DNA of 64,000 nucleotides from Pedobacter terrae (GCF_900100705.1 NZ_FNCH01000004.1:124001-188000), one strand, 5' to 3'. Positions 23,798-33,808 are shown, counted from the first letter of the stretch. Made by a program: numbers and translations. The notes: generated from the sequence alone by a model not told the origin.

Positions 23798-26068
23798 ATG
23801 CCTACATTAGAAGAAACTTCTATGCCCGCTGAGATCGCGGCTAAATTTGTGAATTATACCTCTAAACACGTTTTTTTAACGGGAAAAGCGGGGACGGGTA
23901 AGACTACTTTCTTGCGAAAACTGATTCAACTTACGCATAAAAAAGCGATCATTTGTGCACCAACCGGTATTGCGGCAATTAATGCTGCCGGGGTTACCAT
24001 ACATTCCCTTTTTCAGTTGCCTTTTGGCGCTTTTTTTCCTGATGCGGCAGGGAATATCATCAATCAACAAATTACCTTTAACTTTAATACACCGCGTACG
24101 CTGGTCAAGCATTTAAATATGCAGGGTAATAAAAGACGTCTGATTCAAGAGCTTGAACTTTTGGTAATTGATGAGGTGAGTATGCTGCGGGCTGATATGC
24201 TGGATGCCATTGATTTCGCGCTACGCTACATCAGGAGAAGTAAAAATGTACCTTTTGGAGGTGTACAGCTCTTGTTTATTGGCGATTTGCACCAGTTGCC
24301 GCCCGTGGTTAAAAACGACGAATGGCGGGTAATGGCTGGGTTTTATAAAAGTATTTATTTCTTTGATGCACTGGCGCTGCAAAATAACCCGCCAGTATAT
24401 ATCGAGTTGGATAAAATTTATCGTCAGGACGATTCGGTGTTTATTGATTTGCTAAACAATCTCCGGAACAACAAAATTACGCCCGCAGATACTGCTTTGC
24501 TCAAGCAACATTTTAAACAGGATTTTAAGCCTGCAGCTGATGAAAATTACATCACTTTAACCACGCATAATCATAAGGCTGATAGCATTAACCGTGAAAG
24601 ATTAACCCAACTCCAAACTAAATCGTATTTTTTTGAAGCAAAGGTAACAGGTGAATTTAATGAACACGCCTATCCCAATGATAAAAGTCTGGAATTGAAA
24701 GTTGGAGCGCAGATTATGTTTATTAAAAATGACATGACTGCCGAGAAGCGTTACTATAATGGTAAGATAGGTGTAGTGCACCATATAGAAAAAGGTGTAG
24801 TAGAAATTGAATTACCTGAAGATAAAACGGTGATCCAGATTTCGCCTTACACCTGGGAGAACGTAAAATATAAACTAAACGAGGCTACGAACGAAATTGA
24901 TGAAAATGTAGCAGGTTCTTTTGTACAATATCCAATTAAGCTGGCCTGGGCCATTACGGTGCATAAAAGTCAGGGCTTAACTTTTGATAAGGCCATTATT
25001 GACATTGGTGAAGCTTTTGCTCCCGGACAAGCTTATGTGGCGCTTTCGCGCCTTCGGTCGCTTAAAGGACTGGTTTTAACTTCACATCTGCGTGAAAGTG
25101 GTTTGCAGCAAGACCAGAACATCCATTACTTTTCTAAAACCAAACAGCCGACCGATGTGCTTGACCAACAAATCAGTTCGGAGAGTTATGATTTTATCAG
25201 AAGCTATCTGTTATCGGCTTTTGATCTGAATATGGCACGCTATTATTTTAGGGAGCACATGCAAACTTTTGATAAGAGTGAGGCTAAATCGACCAAGCAG
25301 CGCTACGATGAATGGACGATGGATCTGTATAAAGATTTTCAAAAAATTACTGCCACGGCTGATACTTTTATCAACCAGCTTAAAAATCTTTTTGCCGAAC
25401 AAACTGAGCATACCTTGTTCAATGTATCGAAGCGGGTACAGGCTGCGGTAAAATATTTCAGTCCGTTAATTAAAGAGGTCTCGGATAAATTTTTGGCACA
25501 AATTGAAGCCATTAAAGAAGAAAAGCAAATTAAAACCTACCTGACTGAACTGCTTGAACTGGAAATTGTGATTTATGAGCAGCTGAAGAAAATTCATAAA
25601 AGTAAGGCATTGCTCGAAGCCATTATTGATGGCAAAGAATTTAGTAAAGCCGATACAGATGCACTTTTAAATGTGGTGGAAAGAGAGGCGCAATTGAAAA
25701 AAGCAATTACCCTTAAAGGCATGGTGCTAAAAGTAAAAACGGCAACAGAGAAGAAAAAGAAAGAGCCGAAGCCTGATACCAAACTCTTGAGTTTTGAACT
25801 GTATAACGAGGGCAAAACTTTAAGTGAAATTGCAAAGGAGCGGGGCTTATCGCAGGGTACCATTGAGGGGCATTTGGCTTACTATGTCTCAACACAACAA
25901 CTTGATGTAACGAAGCTGGTTAAACCTAATAAAATTAAAAACATAACAGATGCTGTTGAAAGCCAGAAAACAAAATCAATGGCCACCATCAGGGAGTTTT
26001 TAGGTAAAGATTATTCTTTCGGTGAGATAAAAATGGTGCTGGCATCGTTGTTCCCTTCAGAGGAATAG
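23798..26068 (+). CDS. PIF1-like DNA helicase with C-terminal HTH
   Basis: A 756-residue SF1 helicase. Walker A LTGKAGTGKTTFLRKL lies near residue 30, CAPTGIAAINAAG follows, Walker B is LLVIDEVSMLRADML (about 120), then FIGDLHQLPPVV, and WAITVHKSQGLTFDKA with YVALSRLRSL are motifs V/VI of PIF1/RecD-type enzymes. The C-terminal 130 residues (TLSEIAKERGLSQGTIEGHLAYYV) form the HTH_40-like module also seen in RecQ-type helicases. I start at ATG 23798 instead of the TTG two codons upstream. Likely role is genome maintenance at structured DNA; single-gene unit. Confidence 0.9.
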   Translation: MPTLEETSMPAEIAAKFVNYTSKHVFLTGKAGTGKTTFLRKLIQLTHKKAIICAPTGIAAINAAGVTIHSLFQLPFGAFFPDAAGNIINQQITFNFNTPRTLVKHLNMQGNKRRLIQELELLVIDEVSMLRADMLDAIDFALRYIRRSKNVPFGGVQLLFIGDLHQLPPVVKNDEWRVMAGFYKSIYFFDALALQNNPPVYIELDKIYRQDDSVFIDLLNNLRNNKITPADTALLKQHFKQDFKPAADENYITLTTHNHKADSINRERLTQLQTKSYFFEAKVTGEFNEHAYPNDKSLELKVGAQIMFIKNDMTAEKRYYNGKIGVVHHIEKGVVEIELPEDKTVIQISPYTWENVKYKLNEATNEIDENVAGSFVQYPIKLAWAITVHKSQGLTFDKAIIDIGEAFAPGQAYVALSRLRSLKGLVLTSHLRESGLQQDQNIHYFSKTKQPTDVLDQQISSESYDFIRSYLLSAFDLNMARYYFREHMQTFDKSEAKSTKQRYDEWTMDLYKDFQKITATADTFINQLKNLFAEQTEHTLFNVSKRVQAAVKYFSPLIKEVSDKFLAQIEAIKEEKQIKTYLTELLELEIVIYEQLKKIHKSKALLEAIIDGKEFSKADTDALLNVVEREAQLKKAITLKGMVLKVKTATEKKKKEPKPDTKLLSFELYNEGKTLSEIAKERGLSQGTIEGHLAYYVSTQQLDVTKLVKPNKIKNITDAVESQKTKSMATIREFLGKDYSFGEIKMVLASLFPSEE

Positions 26069-26103
26069 ATCAGGGTTTAACCGCAAAGGCGATAATTCAT
26101 TTT

Positions 26104-26140
26104 ACCACAGAGAGTACAGAGTTAAGGCACAGAGAGCACA
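26104..26140 (+). repeat. Left inverted repeat of the GxxExxY cassette
   Basis: ACCACAGAGAGTACAGAGTT and the bases after it, built from CACAGAG units. The inverted partner is at 26531-26570. Confidence 0.6.
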
Positions 26141-26147
26141 AAGTTTT

Positions 26148-26525
26148 ATGGAAGAAGATTTATTAACAAGAACCATCATCGGATTGGCAATAGACGTTCA
26201 TACAGCTCTCGGACCTGGATTGCTTGAGAGTGCTTATAAGGAATGTTTATTTTATAAGATTGACAAGGCAGGCTTTCAAGTTGAGAAAGAAAAAATAATG
26301 CCTTTGCATTTTGAAGATGTGAGGTTGGATTGTGGTTATCGAATCGATATCCTCGTAGAAGACAGACTAGTTTTAGAATTGAAAAGTATTGAACGATTAA
26401 CTGACATTCATTTAGCACAAACCCTCACTTATATGAAATTGGGTGGCTATAGATTCGGATTGTTGATAAATTTTAATGTTTTGCTGTTAAAAGAAGGTAT
26501 TAAACGTGTTGTAAATGGCTATTAA
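26148..26525 (+). CDS. GxxExxY protein (PD-(D/E)XK-like)
   Basis: A 125-residue protein carrying the name-giving motif G-L-L-E-S-A-Y in LGPGLLESAYKECL (about 23-36). Then come LDCGYRIDILVEDRLVLELKS (about 64-84), where Asp and E-L-K resemble a PD-(D/E)XK nuclease core, and QTLTYMKLGGYRFGLLINFN. The family is common in Bacteroidota and often in multiple copies; the biochemical function is unknown. Here it lies between imperfect inverted CACAGAG repeats, like an independent cassette. Confidence 0.9.
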   Translation: MEEDLLTRTIIGLAIDVHTALGPGLLESAYKECLFYKIDKAGFQVEKEKIMPLHFEDVRLDCGYRIDILVEDRLVLELKSIERLTDIHLAQTLTYMKLGGYRFGLLINFNVLLLKEGIKRVVNGY

Positions 26526-26530
26526 AATTA

Positions 26531-26570
26531 CCTCTGTTTTCTCTGTGTAAACTCCGTGAGCTCTGTGGTT
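26531..26570 (-). repeat. Right inverted repeat of the GxxExxY cassette
   Basis: On the minus strand it reads ACCACAGAGCTCACGGAGTT then TACACAGAGA, matching the left repeat at 26104 with several differences. Confidence 0.6.
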
Positions 26571-26601
26571 AAAAAAAATAAAAATATTTATCTTAGCAAT
26601 T

Positions 26602-27210
26602 GTGGAGAAAGTTAAAGTTTTAGCGCAGTATATGCCGGAACCAGCGGCACCGCTAATTGCCAAGTGGATTGATTATTTTCAATGCGAATTTAAGATTGCT
26701 AAAACCCGTTCTACCAAACTGGGTGATTACCGCCATCCTTTCCGCGATAAAGGGCACCGCATTTCGGTTAACTTTAACCTCAATCATTATGCTTTCCTGG
26801 TAACCACAGTACACGAATTTGCACATTTGTTAACCTGGAATGATTTTAAGAATAAGGTAAAACCACATGGAGCCGAATGGAAGAAAAACTTTCAGCGGAT
26901 GATGGTGCCCTTTTTTGACATGAATATTTTTCCCGAAGATATTCATAGGGCGATAGATAACTATATGTCGAACCCTGCAGCTTCGAGTTGCTCTGATTTA
27001 CATTTATCGCGTGCCTTAAAAAAATACGATAGTAATAAAACGGAGACTTTACACTTAGAGCAATTACCCATTAATACCAACTTTAAAATTAAAGATGGTC
27101 GGCGTTTCACCAAAGGCGAACGCATCAGAAAACGTTACCGTTGTGTTTGTTTAGATGATAAACGGATTTACCTGTTTAATCCGCTGGCTGAAGTGTTTTT
27201 GTTGGAGTAA
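26602..27210 (+). CDS. SprT-like zinc metalloprotease domain protein
   Basis: A 202-residue protein with a GTG start at 26602. The zinc motif HEFAH (His71, Glu72, His75) and a likely third ligand His89 in KPHGAEWKK give the SprT-like arrangement. No C-terminal zinc ribbon CxxC pair is evident; the C-terminal RRFTKGERIRKRYRCVCLDDKRIYLFNPLAEV is a small beta domain. SprT/Spartan relatives act on DNA-protein crosslinks, but bacterial SprT-like proteins are mostly uncharacterised. Monocistronic; placed between the GxxExxY cassette and a toxin-antitoxin pair. Confidence 0.85.
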   Translation: MEKVKVLAQYMPEPAAPLIAKWIDYFQCEFKIAKTRSTKLGDYRHPFRDKGHRISVNFNLNHYAFLVTTVHEFAHLLTWNDFKNKVKPHGAEWKKNFQRMMVPFFDMNIFPEDIHRAIDNYMSNPAASSCSDLHLSRALKKYDSNKTETLHLEQLPINTNFKIKDGRRFTKGERIRKRYRCVCLDDKRIYLFNPLAEVFLLE

Positions 27211-27255
27211 CCGCCCAAATTACCAAAAGCTAAACTAATTGATTAACTTTACGTT

Positions 27256-27492
27256 ATGGAACAGATTTTCGATCGTATTTATATTGATAGTGATATTTGT
27301 AATGGAAAGCCGATTATAAGGGGAAAGAGAATTACTGTACAAACTATCATGGAATTTTTATCTGCTGGTGAAACAACTGAAGAAATTTTAAATCAATATC
27401 CTTCACTTGAACTTGAAGATATTACTGCCTGTATGCGCTATGCAACAGAATTAATGAACCATAGTTTTATTATTAAACAGGCAGTGGCTTAA
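27256..27492 (+). CDS. DUF433 antitoxin
   Basis: A 78-residue protein. FDRIYIDSDICNGKPIIRGKRITVQTIMEFL followed by GETTEEILNQYPSLELEDITACMRYA is the DUF433 pattern, an HTH-bearing antitoxin (VapB45-like). Its stop directly abuts the start of the toxin gene at 27493, as expected for a coupled pair. It probably binds and neutralises that PIN-like protein and represses the operon. Confidence 0.9.
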   Translation: MEQIFDRIYIDSDICNGKPIIRGKRITVQTIMEFLSAGETTEEILNQYPSLELEDITACMRYATELMNHSFIIKQAVA

Positions 27493-27840
27493 ATGGAGGA
27501 GTTTAGGTTTTTAATAGATGTTAACCTTCCCCGTTTTTTCTCCCTTTGGAACAATGCTCAATACATCCATCAGGCTGATTTGGGCGATGAATGGTCTGAT
27601 ACGATGATCTGGCAATATGCTAAAGCTCAAAATTTGACCATTATAACGAAAGACAGCGATTTTTCTTCCAGAATACTTTTACATACTCCGCCACCTAAAG
27701 TGATTCATATTAGGTTGGGTAATATGAAAATGTCTCAATTTCACGATGCGATTAATACTTTGTGGCCAGAGGTTATCTCTTTAAACAAAAATTACAAGTT
27801 AATTAATGTTTTTGCTGATAGGATAGAAGGTATTACGTAA
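27493..27840 (+). CDS. DUF5615 PIN-like toxin
   Basis: A 115-residue protein. FLIDVNLPRFF (6-16) supplies the first acidic residue, DEWSDTMIWQYAKAQNLTIITKDSDFSSR (about 35-63) the further acidic cluster K-D-x-D, and VIHIRLGNM a core strand. This is the DUF5615/Mut7-C-like PIN fold predicted to cut RNA. Paired with DUF433, abutting without a gap. Both genes look intact, unlike the two other TA remnants in the window. Confidence 0.9.
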   Translation: MEEFRFLIDVNLPRFFSLWNNAQYIHQADLGDEWSDTMIWQYAKAQNLTIITKDSDFSSRILLHTPPPKVIHIRLGNMKMSQFHDAINTLWPEVISLNKNYKLINVFADRIEGIT

Positions 27841-29478
27841 TTACATCAACCTAAACTCATCACCATCAAATAAACCTTTATCACTCAGTTTCAAATGCGG
27901 AATAACTAGAAGTGCCATAAAAGAAAGTGACATAAAAGGAGCGAGGAGCGTTGAACCCAGATCTTTTGCAAATTGATCTATAGCAGTATAACATGCAGCA
28001 ACCTCATAACCATTGCGGTTACTCATTAAACCCGCCACCGGCAACGGCAACACTTCTTCTTTTCCATGGCCTAAAGCTGCCACGCCACCAGTTTCTTTGA
28101 TTACCAGGTTTACTGCATCGCAGATACTTTTATCATCAACCCCCACGGCAATGATATTATGACTATCATGCGCTACACTCGAGGCAATTGCGCCCTCTTT
28201 TAAACTAAAGTTTTTAACGAAAGAAATAGCTATTGGCGCATCATGATAACGGTTAACCACCACCATTTTAAGTACGTCATTTTGTACATCACTTATGATA
28301 TTGTCATTTTCAACTTTGGGCTTTGCATATAATTTATTGGTAATCAGCTGACCATCCAGTGCTTCAATTACTGCGATTTCCTGCTGATCTGCGTATCTCA
28401 AAATGAAATCTTCTTCCTTTTTCAGGCTGCAATTAAAATGGTTAATCGATTCTTTATCAGTAATATGGTTGATCCAGTTTCCAGTCATTTTACCGTTTTC
28501 TGCTAGTAAAAGACCATCAATATAGGTTTGTTTTACCTTAAAATTAATCAGGTTTTCTATAACGATAAAATCAGCATTATCATTTACCTGTAGTGTACCA
28601 ACATTCAGCTTATAATGTAAGATCGGGTTGATACAAGCTGCGCGAAGTACCTTAAAAATATCGATTCCTTCGGCTACCGCCCTGGCACAAATTGCGTTGA
28701 TGTGGCTTTCAACTAAACTATCAGGATGTTTGTCATCACTGCAAAACATCATCATTTCGGGCCAATCGTGAAGTAAGGGAATCAGCGCGTCGAAATTTTT
28801 AGCTGCACTGCCTTCGCGGATCAGGATTTTCATGCCTCGCTGCAGTTTATCCAGCGCCTCTCCGGCAGTAAAACACTCGTGGTCAGTAGAAATACCGGCA
28901 TCAATATATGTTTGGACTGTATCGCCACGTAGGCCTGGCGCATGTCCGTCAACAGGTTTACCGAGTTGATGGGCAGCAGCAATCTTTTTTAAAACTTCTT
29001 CATCTTGATACAGCACTCCGGGGAAATTCATCATTTCGCTGAGGTATTTAATTTCAGGGCGTTCCAAAAGTGCCTTAACATCATCGTGGTTTAACACTGC
29101 TCCCGCAGTTTCGAAAGAGGTAGCTGGTACGCAGCTTGGTGCGCCGAAATTAAATTTGAAGGGTACGGTATTGCCGTTTTCGATCATGAATTCAACGCCT
29201 TCCATGCCGCATACGTTGGCAATCTCGTGTGGATCGCTAATGGTGGCCACCGTGCCGTGTACCACCGCTAGCCTGGCAAATTCGCTCGGAATTAGCATAC
29301 TGCTTTCAATGTGCACATGACTATCAATAAAACCTGGAGTAATGAAGGCGCTGTTTGGGCGTTCCTCAGAAATCTTGGTAACCGATTTTATTTTTCCGGC
29401 TTCAACAGTTATTTCGCCAAAATAAATATGCTGTTCTATGATATTGACTATGTTTCCGCTGACTTTGAAAGTACCCAT
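27841..29478 (-). CDS. ade: Adenine deaminase
   Basis: A 545-residue amidohydrolase converting adenine to hypoxanthine and ammonia. [16 protein letters not shown] (about 45-60) holds the first metal histidines, then [29 protein letters not shown] and [12 protein letters not shown] with the catalytic Asp. The C-terminal [14 protein letters not shown] and [17 protein letters not shown] belong to the adenine-deaminase-specific domain. Length is as expected. Upstream lies a short AAATCGGTTAACTG inverted repeat; the E1 gene precedes it on the same strand 97 bp away. Confidence 0.95.
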   Translation of the reverse strand: MGTFKVSGNIVNIIEQHIYFGEITVEAGKIKSVTKISEERPNSAFITPGFIDSHVHIESSMLIPSEFARLAVVHGTVATISDPHEIANVCGMEGVEFMIENGNTVPFKFNFGAPSCVPATSFETAGAVLNHDDVKALLERPEIKYLSEMMNFPGVLYQDEEVLKKIAAAHQLGKPVDGHAPGLRGDTVQTYIDAGISTDHECFTAGEALDKLQRGMKILIREGSAAKNFDALIPLLHDWPEMMMFCSDDKHPDSLVESHINAICARAVAEGIDIFKVLRAACINPILHYKLNVGTLQVNDNADFIVIENLINFKVKQTYIDGLLLAENGKMTGNWINHITDKESINHFNCSLKKEEDFILRYADQQEIAVIEALDGQLITNKLYAKPKVENDNIISDVQNDVLKMVVVNRYHDAPIAISFVKNFSLKEGAIASSVAHDSHNIIAVGVDDKSICDAVNLVIKETGGVAALGHGKEEVLPLPVAGLMSNRNGYEVAACYTAIDQFAKDLGSTLLAPFMSLSFMALLVIPHLKLSDKGLFDGDEFRLM

Positions 29479-29575
29479 TCATTTTTATGTTTAATTGTAT
29501 AAATCGGTTAACTGTTTAACTGTAGCTTTGACTTGGTAATTAACCGATTTAAACAGTTTATAAGATTAACCGCTC

Positions 29576-31552
29576 TTAGTATTTTAATAATTTATCAATT
29601 GTTTCTGCTAATCTGGCTTTAGCCAAAAAATCATCTTCCAGCACCTTGCTCATCGGAATAGCAGTATCTAAACTTGCACAACGCATTACAGGTGCATCCA
29701 GGTAATGGAAAAGGTGCTCTCCAATCCATGCGGAAATTTCGGCGCCGAAACCATTAGTCAAGGTATCTTCATGTAAAAGCAGCACTCTTCCGGTAGCCTT
29801 TACAGCTTCTTTTACCGTTTCCTGATCCCATGGCTGGAGCGTTCGTAGATCAACCAAAGTTGCTTTCTGTTCAAAATGATTGTTTAAATGTTCCAAAGCC
29901 CAATGTACGCCTAAACCATAAGTGATAATTGTAAATTGATTACCCTTTGTTATGGTAACGGCTTTCCCTATTTCGGCAGTATAATAACCATCGGGTACTT
30001 GGGCAGTTAAGCTTCGGTACAAATATTTGTGTTCAAAATAAATAACCGGATTGGGATCGGCTATAGCGGCCAAAAGCAAGCCTTTTGCATCTTCAGGAAA
30101 TGCGGGGTAAACGATTTTTAAGCCCGGTGTCTTGGTAAACCATGCCTCGTTGCTTTGTGAATGGAAGGGGCCTGCACCTGTTCCAGCGCCGGTAGGCATA
30201 CGCACCACTACATCGGCTTTTTCGCCCCAGCGATAATGCGTTTTGGCTAAATTGTTTACAATCTGGTTAAAGCCAACGCTTACAAAATCAGCAAACTGCA
30301 TTTCTACCACAGCCTTATAACCATTTATGGATAGGCCTAAACCAGCACCTACAATGGCCGATTCGCAAATGGGCGTATTGCGCACCCGATTTTTGCCGAA
30401 TTTAACCATAAGGCCATCTGTAATTTTAAATGCCCCACCATAATCAGCAATATCCTGTCCCATTAAAACCAGGTTAGGGTATTTTTCCATAGCGAGATCT
30501 AGTGCATCGCTAATCGCATCGAGATATCGTTTTTCAGTAAAAGATTTACCAGGTTGAATGACTTCGGGCTGGTAAGGAAAATACATATCAGTTTCTTCCT
30601 GAATAGCATCTGCAATTGGCTCTGGCTCTTCAAAAGCTTCTTCAACAGCTACTTCAATATCTTTTTTAAACTGGATTTTGATATCCGTAATGGTATCGGT
30701 AGTTAAAATACCCTGTTCAATTAAATAAGCTTCATAATTGTTTAGGGGATCTTTCTTTTCCCATTCATCAAAAAGTTCTTGCGGAACATATTTGGTGCCT
30801 GATGCCTCTTCGTGACCGCGCATCCTGAAAGTCATACATTCAACCAAAACAGGTCTTGGATCTTTTCTAATTTCCATGGCCAGCTGGTTAATGGTATCGT
30901 ACACTTCAAGAATGTTATTGCCATCAATTTGTCGGCCTTCAATGCCATAACCAACAGCTTTATCAACCAGGTTTTTGCATCTGTATTGCTCTGCTTTTGG
31001 GGTTGAAAGCCCATAACCATTATTCTCGATTAAAAATATCACTGGCAGACTCCAAACAGCTGCTACATTGATGGCTTCATGAAAATCGCCTTCGCTGGTG
31101 GCACCTTCTCCTGTATAAACGAGGGTAGCGTGTTGTCTGTTAGCCAGCAAATCTGCTAAAGCAATGCCATCAGCAAGCGCCATTTGCGGGCCCAGATGGG
31201 AAATCATTCCTATAATTCTATAGTCTTGTGTGCCAAAATGAAAGGAGCGGTCGCGGCCTTTGGTAAAGCCGGTTAACTTTCCCTGCCATTGGGCCATTAA
31301 TTTCTTAAGCGGAATATTACGTGAAGTAAAAACACCTAAATTGCGGTGCATGGGTAAAATATATTCTTCAGGCTGCATAGCCATTGTACTGCCTACGGCA
31401 ATGGCTTCCTGCCCAATACCCGAAAACCATTTACCTATGCGGCCCTGGCGTAATAATTTGAGCATTTTATCCTCTACCATCCGGGGATAAAGCAGTTTTT
31501 TATATAAATTCAGCAAGAATTCGTCTTCTTTATCTCTTCGGTTAAAATGCAT
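29576..31552 (-). CDS. 2-oxo acid dehydrogenase E1, fused alpha and beta subunits
   Basis: A 658-residue thiamine-diphosphate enzyme. The alpha part (about 1-330) carries the ThDP motif GEGATSEGDFHEAINVAAVW to IENNGYGLST and the RMRGHEEASGTKYV region; the beta part (about 340-658) starts EKRYLDAISDALDLAM and holds LMGQDIADYGGAFKIT and FADFVSVGFNQIVNN. Natural fusion of the two subunits is common in Bacteroidota and usually annotated as branched-chain (2-oxoisovalerate) E1; pyruvate cannot be excluded. No E2/E3 gene is adjacent. Confidence 0.9.
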   Translation of the reverse strand: MHFNRRDKEDEFLLNLYKKLLYPRMVEDKMLKLLRQGRIGKWFSGIGQEAIAVGSTMAMQPEEYILPMHRNLGVFTSRNIPLKKLMAQWQGKLTGFTKGRDRSFHFGTQDYRIIGMISHLGPQMALADGIALADLLANRQHATLVYTGEGATSEGDFHEAINVAAVWSLPVIFLIENNGYGLSTPKAEQYRCKNLVDKAVGYGIEGRQIDGNNILEVYDTINQLAMEIRKDPRPVLVECMTFRMRGHEEASGTKYVPQELFDEWEKKDPLNNYEAYLIEQGILTTDTITDIKIQFKKDIEVAVEEAFEEPEPIADAIQEETDMYFPYQPEVIQPGKSFTEKRYLDAISDALDLAMEKYPNLVLMGQDIADYGGAFKITDGLMVKFGKNRVRNTPICESAIVGAGLGLSINGYKAVVEMQFADFVSVGFNQIVNNLAKTHYRWGEKADVVVRMPTGAGTGAGPFHSQSNEAWFTKTPGLKIVYPAFPEDAKGLLLAAIADPNPVIYFEHKYLYRSLTAQVPDGYYTAEIGKAVTITKGNQFTIITYGLGVHWALEHLNNHFEQKATLVDLRTLQPWDQETVKEAVKATGRVLLLHEDTLTNGFGAEISAWIGEHLFHYLDAPVMRCASLDTAIPMSKVLEDDFLAKARLAETIDKLLKY

Positions 31553-31582
31553 ATCTGGATGGTTTGATTAATTACCCTAGAA

Positions 31583-32968
31583 TCAGGACTCCCGACTCTT
31601 CTTTAATTCTTCCCACTGTTTTGCAAAAGATCTATCGGCAACGTTTGGCATTTCGCGGTATTTGCCCCAACTTTTTTTGAAGAAGGTTTTAAGCATAAAG
31701 TTCTTAAAATTTCCCCCAAAGAAGTCCATCCACTTGCGTTTTTGCATCATTTTGCTGAACATACTCCAGCCTATTTCTTCCTTCTTGCCGTTCTCATGGG
31801 CAGCTGCCGCATCCCGGCGATTGAGCAACAACATTTTATGGATATCGATTTTTACCGGGCAAACCTCCGAACATTTTCCGCACAGACTGGAAGCATAACT
31901 TAAATGCTTAAACTCTTCCATGCCTTTTAGGTGCGGCGTAATTACAGAACCAATCGGGCCGCTATAAGTGGTGTTGTAGGTATGTCCGCCAATATTTTTG
32001 TATACAGGGCAGGCATTTAAACAGGCACCACAACGAATGCAATATAAACCTTGTCGCTGATCTTTTTGAGCCAGCAAATTGGTGCGGCCATTATCCAGCA
32101 GGATGACATACATTTCTTCAGGCCCATCTGTTTCATTTGGCTGACGCGGACCACTGAGGATACTATTGTAAACCGTTAGGTTTTGTCCGGTACCATGTGA
32201 AGCCAGTAAAGGCCAGAATAAAGCCAAATCGGCCATGGAAGGAATTATCTTTTCTATACCAACAATGGCAATATGTATTTTAGGGAAAGTAGTGCTTAAC
32301 CTGGCATTTCCTTCGTTTTCGGTAATGGCGATGCTTCCGGTATCAGCAATCAGGAAGTTACCGCCACTAATGCCAATATCAGCATTTAAATATTTATCTC
32401 TGAGTAGCTCCCTTGCTTTTTGTACCAGTTGCGGCGGCGTGGCATCAATCGGGGTACCAAATTTATCGTGAAATAACTGTGCAATATCAGTTGCACTTAA
32501 GTGCATGGCGGGGGTAACAATGTGGTAGGGCGCCTGGCCCAATAACTGAACAATGTATTCGCCCAGATCGCTTTCTAACGATTCGATATTGTTTTGCTCC
32601 AAAAAGTCGTTCAGGTGAATTTCTTCGGTGGTCATTGATTTAGATTTGATGACCTTTTTTCCGTTGTTTCTTTTAATAATATTGAGGATTTCCTGCTGAG
32701 CTTCTGCAGCATCGTTTGCCCAAATTACTTTACCACCTCTGCGCTGAAAATTCGATTCGAACTCTGGTAAGAACTTGTCGAGGTTTTCCATTACCCGCCA
32801 TTTAATCACATGGGCTTTTTTCTTGGAAGCCTCGAGGTTTTCGAATTTAGATAAGCCACGTTCAACCGCTGTATTGTATTTACCAATATTATAATTTATG
32901 GTTTTACGATGCGGTAAATCGAAAGCTTTCTCATCAGACTTCTCTAAAAATTCCTCGGCAGTTTTCAT
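31583..32968 (-). CDS. LutB/LldF-like iron-sulfur protein (lactate utilisation type)
   Basis: About 461 residues from ATG 32968 (MKTAEEFLEKSDEKAFDLPH). The N-terminal LUD domain contains VIKSKSMTTEEIHLNDFLE and GGNFLIADTGSIAITENEGN; the C-terminal part has two clusters, CIRCGACLNACPVY and CGKCSEVCPVKI, for [4Fe-4S] centres. LutB acts with LutA and LutC in L-lactate oxidation, but neither partner lies next to it here, so the partner genes must be elsewhere. Followed by the E1 gene after 30 bp, possibly one transcript. Confidence 0.88.
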   Translation of the reverse strand: MKTAEEFLEKSDEKAFDLPHRKTINYNIGKYNTAVERGLSKFENLEASKKKAHVIKWRVMENLDKFLPEFESNFQRRGGKVIWANDAAEAQQEILNIIKRNNGKKVIKSKSMTTEEIHLNDFLEQNNIESLESDLGEYIVQLLGQAPYHIVTPAMHLSATDIAQLFHDKFGTPIDATPPQLVQKARELLRDKYLNADIGISGGNFLIADTGSIAITENEGNARLSTTFPKIHIAIVGIEKIIPSMADLALFWPLLASHGTGQNLTVYNSILSGPRQPNETDGPEEMYVILLDNGRTNLLAQKDQRQGLYCIRCGACLNACPVYKNIGGHTYNTTYSGPIGSVITPHLKGMEEFKHLSYASSLCGKCSEVCPVKIDIHKMLLLNRRDAAAAHENGKKEEIGWSMFSKMMQKRKWMDFFGGNFKNFMLKTFFKKSWGKYREMPNVADRSFAKQWEELKKSRES

Positions 32969-33107
32969 CAATGGCAATTTATTATAGGGGTAACGAAGAA
33001 TAACCACTTTTAGTTTGGTGCTTCTTCGCTAAAAACCAAAGATAGGAAACCCATTGAGTTTATTTTTTGAAAGTTGAAACAAAAGAAATTATTATAATGA
33101 AATGATT

Positions 33108-33496
33108 TTACCAGATTACCTCTGGTATATATTTTTTACCTATTTCATCGCTTGAAATAAAATCCAAGCCTAATTCTATACTTGTTGCAATAATAATTCT
33201 ATCGAAAGGATCGCGATGTAGAAATGGTAAAGATTTAAGTGTTTTTAATGTTCCTATCTCTATTAGAAGAATCGAAATATTAGTTTCATTGCATGAGTCA
33301 ATGAGTTCATCTAATGAATACTCTAATGAAGTTTACCTATTGATTGTTTTATTGTAATTTCCCACAAACTGGCAATGCTCAGATATAGGTTAAGGGTTGG
33401 GTCTTCTAAAATTTTTCTTGCTCTGTTAGATAATGCAATGTTGTCGTCCTGCATCCAAAGTAAAACGTGCGTATCAAGCAAGTATTTTTTTACTAC
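33108..33496 (-). pseudogene. VapC-type PIN toxin, frameshifted
   Basis: On the minus strand from 33490, KKYLLDTHVLLWMQDD, then LSIASLWEITIKQSIGKL, the N-terminal PIN signature; it then meets a TAG. One base earlier, the frame continues SLEYSLDELIDSCNET, FLHRDPFDRIIIATS and ISSDEIGKKYI up to the stop at 33108. A single missing base near GGTAAACTTCATTAG breaks it. The expected start next to the antitoxin stop reads GTAGTAAAA, so no ATG/GTG is available (TTG at 33481 is possible). Acidic residues of both halves remain. Confidence 0.8.
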
Positions 33497-33702
33497 ATGT
33501 AATCTTTGAAATCTTCTAATGGAGCATTAAAGTCATCACTCATTTTCATTTTTCCCTTAAGTAAGCCAAGTTTTCTACTACTTTTTTTCTCGCTTCTTTT
33601 AAGGTCTTTTTTTTGCAAAATAAAATCAATGAAGTCTTCTACCTCTTGCTGATAGGCAACAGGGATCATTTTGATTTTTTCTAAAATATGCAATTGATCC
33701 AT
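33493..33702 (-). CDS. DUF2281 antitoxin (VapB-like)
   Basis: A 69-residue protein: LHILEKIKMIPVAYQQEVEDFIDFIL, a basic KKDLKRSEKKSSRKLG linker, then LLKGKMKMSDDFNAPLEDFKDYM, the C-terminal toxin-binding tail of DUF2281 antitoxins. It overlaps the start of the frameshifted PIN toxin by a few bases. It appears intact although its toxin is broken. Confidence 0.85.
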   Translation of the reverse strand: MDQLHILEKIKMIPVAYQQEVEDFIDFILQKKDLKRSEKKSSRKLGLLKGKMKMSDDFNAPLEDFKDYM

Positions 33703-33808
33703 AAATGTGCTTTTACCAAAAATAACATTTTAATCCTGAAATATAAAATTACGGTTATCACATTCATAAAAAAGCCCCAACATTTCGTTGAGGCTGAGTA
33801 TTTTGAAA

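Noticed and set aside
31583-32968. Complete LutABC lactate utilisation operon
   Set aside because: Only the LutB-like gene is present; neighbours are the fused E1 gene and a toxin-antitoxin relic.
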